Shown in pieces: positions 8,128-11,305 of a stretch of DNA of 11,305 nt. The DNA is taken from positions 1-11,305 of the forward strand of contig PXSV01000161.1 in the NCBI GenBank assembly GCA_003022685.1, in the 5' to 3' direction. The stretch comes from Halobacteriales archaeon SW_9_67_24. Its GTDB lineage: Archaea > Halobacteriota > Halobacteria > Halobacteriales > Halococcaceae. Below the pieces are notes generated by a model. It saw only the letters and a program-made list of their open reading frames with translations, did not search any database and was not told where the DNA came from. Both the position numbers and the translations under genes were made by a program. Every line of letters begins with the position of its first letter. Position 1 is the first letter of the stretch.

Positions 8128-8199
8128 GGGCCCATAGCTCAGTGGAAGAGTGCCTCCTTTGCAAGGAGGATGCCCTGGGTTCGAATCCCAGTGGGTCCA
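8128..8199 (+). tRNA. tRNA-Ala (anticodon TGC)
   Basis: The 72-base cloverleaf has acceptor stem GGGCCCA/TGGGTCC with a G-T pair and discriminator A8199. The D-arm is GCTC...GAGT. The anticodon stem is CCTCC/GGAGG with loop TTTGCAA, so the anticodon TGC is at 8160-8162. The T-arm is CTGGG TTCGAAT CCCAG. CCA is not encoded. Ala-TGC between 16S and 23S is the standard arrangement in haloarchaeal rRNA operons. Confidence 0.97.
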
Positions 8200-8219
8200 T
8201 GCGTCGACTCGGTCCGAAC

Positions 8220-8232
8220 CGCGGCCCTTAAG
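8220..8232 (+). promoter_or_regulatory. Possible spacer promoter before 23S
   Basis: A CTTAAG element (8227-8232) followed by TGGG resembles P2 of the operon (CTTAAGTGA). It lies just after tRNA-Ala in an otherwise GC-rich spacer and could start an extra transcript of 23S-5S near 8253. The rest of the spacer (8233-8346) holds two hairpins: CCACCC/GGGTGG (8274-8296), and ACATGC-A-CCGG/CCGG-GCATGT (8308-8333). I see no gene in it. Confidence 0.35.
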
Positions 8233-8346
8233 TGGGTCTCGACGGTACGATCGAGTCCGACCGAACCGATGCACCACCCCGTGTGAGCGCGGGTGGGAAG
8301 GGTCGATACATGCACCGGCCACACCGGGCATGTGGATGAGACCGTG

Positions 8347-8379
8347 TGTACGTGCGATCCAGGCGTCCACTGGACCCGT
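8347..8379 (+). other. 23S processing stem, 5' strand with bulge-helix-bulge
   Basis: Bases 8347-8362 pair with 11204-11219 (16 pairs, one G-T). GCGT (8363-8366) pairs with GCGC (11197-11200). Bulge CCA (8367-8369) here and bulge TAT (11201-11203) on the other strand flank that 4-bp helix. CTGGACCCGT (8370-8379) resumes pairing with 11187-11196. This is a complete bulge-helix-bulge for release of pre-23S. Confidence 0.9.
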
Positions 8380-9826
8380 TCAGCGGGTTCATGGATTCTG
8401 TAGACGACCGTGGCTACTATGCCAACTGGTGGATAGCTCGGCTCGAGTGCCGACGAAGGACGTGCCAAGCTGCGATAAGCCTGAGGGAGCCGCACGGAGG
8501 CGAAGAACTCGGGATTTCCGAATGAGAATCTCCATCGCAATTGCTTCGCGCAATGGGGAACGTCCGGAACTGAAACATCTCAGTACGGACAGGAAGAGAA
8601 ACCGAACGGGATGTCGTCAGTAACCGCGAGTGAACGCGACACAGTCCAAACCGAAGCCTTCGGGCAATGTGGTGTTCGGACTGGCTCTCATCGCCGGATC
8701 GTCCATGTGAAGTCTTCTGGAACGAAGCGTGAGACAGGGTGACAACCCCGTAACATGGACCAGTACGGTGTGCGTCAGCTCCAGAGTATCGGGGGTTGGA
8801 TCTCCCTCGTGAACGTGGCCGGCATCGACGGCCAAGACTAAACACACCTCGAGACCGATAGTGAACAAGTAGCGTGAGCGAACGCTGAAAAGCACCCCAA
8901 GAAGGGAGGTGCAACAGGGCTTGAACTCAGTTGGCGATCGAACGACGGGGCACGAAAGGCGTGTCGACGAACGACCCGGGGGCGACCCCGCAGTAGGACT
9001 CGACACGAGCCGGTGTTCCGTCGTGCGTTTTGAAAAACGAGTCAGGGAGTGTGTCTGCCCGGCGAGTCTAACCCGAGTATCGGGGGAGGCGTAGGGAAAC
9101 CGACATGGCCGCAGGCGGGTGGCTTTGCCACCTCATCCGAGGGCCGCCGTGTTCAAGCGCGGGGAGCCAGGCGGACACGACCCGAATCCGGACGATCTAC
9201 ACGATGGCAAGGTGAAGCGTGGCGAAAGCCGCGTGGAGGCCTGTTAGGGATGGTGTCCTACAATACCCTCCCGTGACCAGCGTGTAGGGGTGAAAGGCCC
9301 ATCGAGTCCGGCAACAGCTGGTTCCGACCGAAACATGTCGAAGCATGACCTCTGTCGAGGTAGTTCGTGGGGTAGAGCGACCGATTGGGGGGTCTGACTC
9401 CGAGAGGAGTCAGCCCTCCTGTCGAACTCCGAACCTACGAACGCCGCAGACGCAGGGAGTCCGGTGTGCGGGGTAAGCCTGCGCACCGTGAGGGAGACAA
9501 CCCAGAGCTTGGTTGAGGTCCCCAAGTGTGGACTAAGTGCGATCGAAGGTGGTTCCGAGCCATAGACAGCCGGGAGGTGAGCTTAGAAGCAGCTACCCGC
9601 TAAGAAAAGCGTAACAGCTTACCGGCCGAGGTTTGGAGCGCCGAAAATGATCGGGGCTCAAGTCCACCACCGAGACCTAGCGGCGCACCAGACGGTGCGA
9701 TCCAGTAGGTCGGCGCTCCGTTCGGGTGGAAGTACGGGCGAGAGTTCGTGTGGACCGAGCGGTGACGACAATCCTGGCCACAGTAGCAGCGGTAGTCGGG
9801 TGAGAATCTCGACGGCCAAACGGACA

Positions 9827-9862
<36 letters not shown>

Positions 9863-10365
9863 CCGGTCCTTAGTCCCCCCGCAACTCGACGGGGACGAAT
9901 CGGGAAACTGGTTAACATTCCAGTGCCTGCGTGCAACAACGCCGACGCTTTGGGGTCGATCGAGCCGGGCACTCGCCCGGTCGAACTGTCAAAACCCGTG
10001 GAAGCCGTAACGGCACGAAGCGGGCGAACGGCAGCACAGGGAAACTCGATCCAACCCAGAGCCCGTGAAAAGGCGCACGCTGACCGTACCCAGATCCGAC
10101 ACAGGTGTCCGTGGCGGCGAAAGCCAAGGTCTGTCGGGAACAACCGACGTTAGGGAATTCGGCAAGTTAGTCCCGTACGTTCGCAATAAGGGATGCCTGC
10201 TCCGGAACGGAGCAGGTCGCAGCGACTCGGACGCTCCAACTGTCTAATAACAACACAGGTGACCGCAAATCCGCAAGGACTCGTACGGTCACTGAATCCT
10301 GCCCAGTGCGGGTATCTGAACACCCGGTACAACGGGGCGAAGGACCCGTCAACGGCGGGGGTAAC

Positions 10366-10367
10366 TC
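10366..10367 (+). other. Deletion junction in 23S domain IV (helices 69-71)
   Basis: GGCGGGGGTAACT runs directly into CACTGTCCCAACG. About 72 nt normally lie between them, roughly E. coli 1916-1988, including the near-universal CTCTTAAGGTAGC and GCATGAATGG blocks. Only one T is shared by the edges. The missing words are not seen elsewhere in the window. Confidence 0.9.
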
Positions 10368-10898
10368 ACTGTCCCAACGTCGGGCCCGGTGAACTGTACG
10401 TTCCAGTGCGGAGTCTGGAGACCCCCAAGGGGAAGCGAAGACCCTATAGAGCTTTACTGCAGGCTGTCGCTGGGACACGGTCGCTAGTGTGCAGCATAGG
10501 TAGGAGTCGTTACACAGGTACCCGCGCTAGCGGGCCACCGAGACACCAGTGAAATACTACCCACTAGTGACTGTGACCCTTACTCCTGGCGGAGGACACC
10601 GATAGCCGGGCAGTTTGACTGGGGCGGTACGGGCTTGAAAGAATATCGAGCCCGCCCAAAGATCACCTCATCCGGGTCGGAGACCCGGAAAAGAGCGTAA
10701 GAGCAAACGGTGGTCTGACAGTGTTCTCTCCAACACGAGAACGCTGACGCGAAAGCGTGGTCTAGCGAACGGATGAGCCTGCTTGATGCGGGCCATTTAC
10801 GACAGAAAAGCTACCTTAGGGATAACAGAGTCGTCACTCGCAAGAGCACATATCGACCGAGTGGCTTGCTACCTCGATGTCGGTTCCCTCCATCCTGC

Positions 10899-10900
10899 CA
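10899..10900 (+). other. Deletion junction in 23S domain V (A-loop and peptidyl transferase centre)
   Basis: TTCCCTCCATCCTGCC runs directly into ATGGTACCTGACGGG. About 104 nt normally lie between them, roughly E. coli 2526-2630, including the A-loop CTGGGTTTAGACCG and the CGTGAGACAG segment (U2585 and A2602). No obvious shared sequence marks the join. Confidence 0.9.
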
Positions 10901-11186
10901 TGGTACCTGACGGGAACGGTCGTATAGTACGAGAGGAACTACGACTGGTTGCCACTGGTGTACCGGTTGTCCGCAAGGGCACGTGCCGGGCAGCCACGCA
11001 ACACGGGGTAAGAGCTGAACGCATCTAAGCTCGAAACCCACCTGGAAAAGAGGTACCGCCGAGGTCACTCGTCAAAGACGAGTTCGATAGACTCGGGGTG
11101 TACGCGCCGAGGCAACGAGGCGTTCAGCCCGCGAGCACTAACAGACCGAGCCACACAGTCATAACGCATTGAATCCGTCCTGCCGG

Positions 11187-11219
11187 ACGGGTCCAGGCGC
11201 TATCTGGGTCGCACGTACA
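11187..11219 (+). other. 23S processing stem, 3' strand with bulge-helix-bulge
   Basis: This is the partner of 8347-8379: ACGGGTCCAG (11187-11196), helix GCGC (11197-11200), bulge TAT (11201-11203), then 16 paired bases to 11219. The stem probably extends inward with GAATCC (11171-11176) against GGATTC in the leader. Confidence 0.9.
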
Positions 11220-11241
11220 ACCGCCACGTCCGCTGGCCTCA

Positions 11242-11280
11242 CCGATCGCTGGCTGCACGCGGTTCGATTCCGCGGATCGG
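11242..11280 (+). other. tRNA-like element before 5S (tRNase Z site)
   Basis: CCGATC (11242-11247) and GATCGG (11275-11280) form an acceptor-like stem. CGCGG-TTCGATT-CCGCG (11258-11274) forms a perfect T-arm, stacked directly on it. 5S begins two bases later. In Haloferax volcanii a comparable tRNA-like structure is cut by tRNase Z to make the 5' end of 5S rRNA. There is no D-arm or anticodon arm, so this is a mimic and not a tRNA gene. Confidence 0.8.
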
Positions 11281-11282
11281 CA

Positions 11283-11305
11283 TTGAGGCGGCCATAGCGG
11301 CGGGG
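11283..11305 (+). rRNA. 5S ribosomal RNA, 5' end only
   Basis: TTGAGGCGGCCATAGCGGCG matches the start of haloarchaeal 5S rRNA. The gene is cut by the window end after 23 bases, so I cannot tell whether it carries the long insertion described in Halococcus morrhuae 5S. Confidence 0.88.

Noticed and set aside
11242..11280. A second tRNA gene in the 23S-5S spacer
   Set aside because: Only an acceptor-like stem and a T-arm exist; there is no anticodon or D-arm, so it is the 5S-processing mimic.

Overview
The window comes from a haloarchaeon (class Halobacteria). The evidence is GC-rich DNA, very acidic proteins, a chromosomal protein of the MC1 family, and a 16S-tRNA-Ala(TGC)-23S-5S rRNA operon with archaeal bulge-helix-bulge processing stems. 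The 16S wording recalls Halococcus-like sequences, but I cannot fix the genus without alignment.

Layout. Positions 1-2643 (+) hold the end of pheS and all of pheT, overlapping by one base: the two subunits of phenylalanyl-tRNA synthetase. Convergent to them lies a minus-strand block: a membrane-anchored alpha/beta hydrolase (2663-3454), a small four-helix membrane protein (3612-3944), pyrD (4041-5090), and a 65-residue AbrB-like protein (5130-5327) just upstream of pyrD. Divergent from that block is the gene for an MC1 chromosomal protein (5595-5909), behind a clear TATA box with a perfect dyad at the expected transcription start. Positions 5910-6616 are non-coding and hold three tandem rRNA promoter candidates with a shared motif, then the rRNA leader.

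The rRNA operon runs from about 6617 to the window end: 16S (6617-8004), tRNA-Ala (8128-8199), 23S (8411-11156), and the first 23 bases of 5S (from 11283). Both long processing stems are intact, each with a textbook bulge-helix-bulge motif. A tRNA-like element precedes 5S, as expected for tRNase Z maturation.

The main surprise is inside the rRNA genes. Compared with haloarchaeal rRNAs as I remember them, 16S lacks about 85 nt at 7535/7536. 23S lacks about 72 nt at 10366/10367 and about 104 nt at 10899/10900. Each missing block is a functional core: the 5' strand of 16S helix 34, 23S helices 69-71, and the 23S A-loop with part of the peptidyl transferase centre. Everything around them is well conserved. 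As written, these rRNAs could not form a working ribosome. An assembly error at segments shared with another rRNA copy or organism is the leading explanation. A defective second operon or rRNA pieces encoded elsewhere are the biological alternatives.
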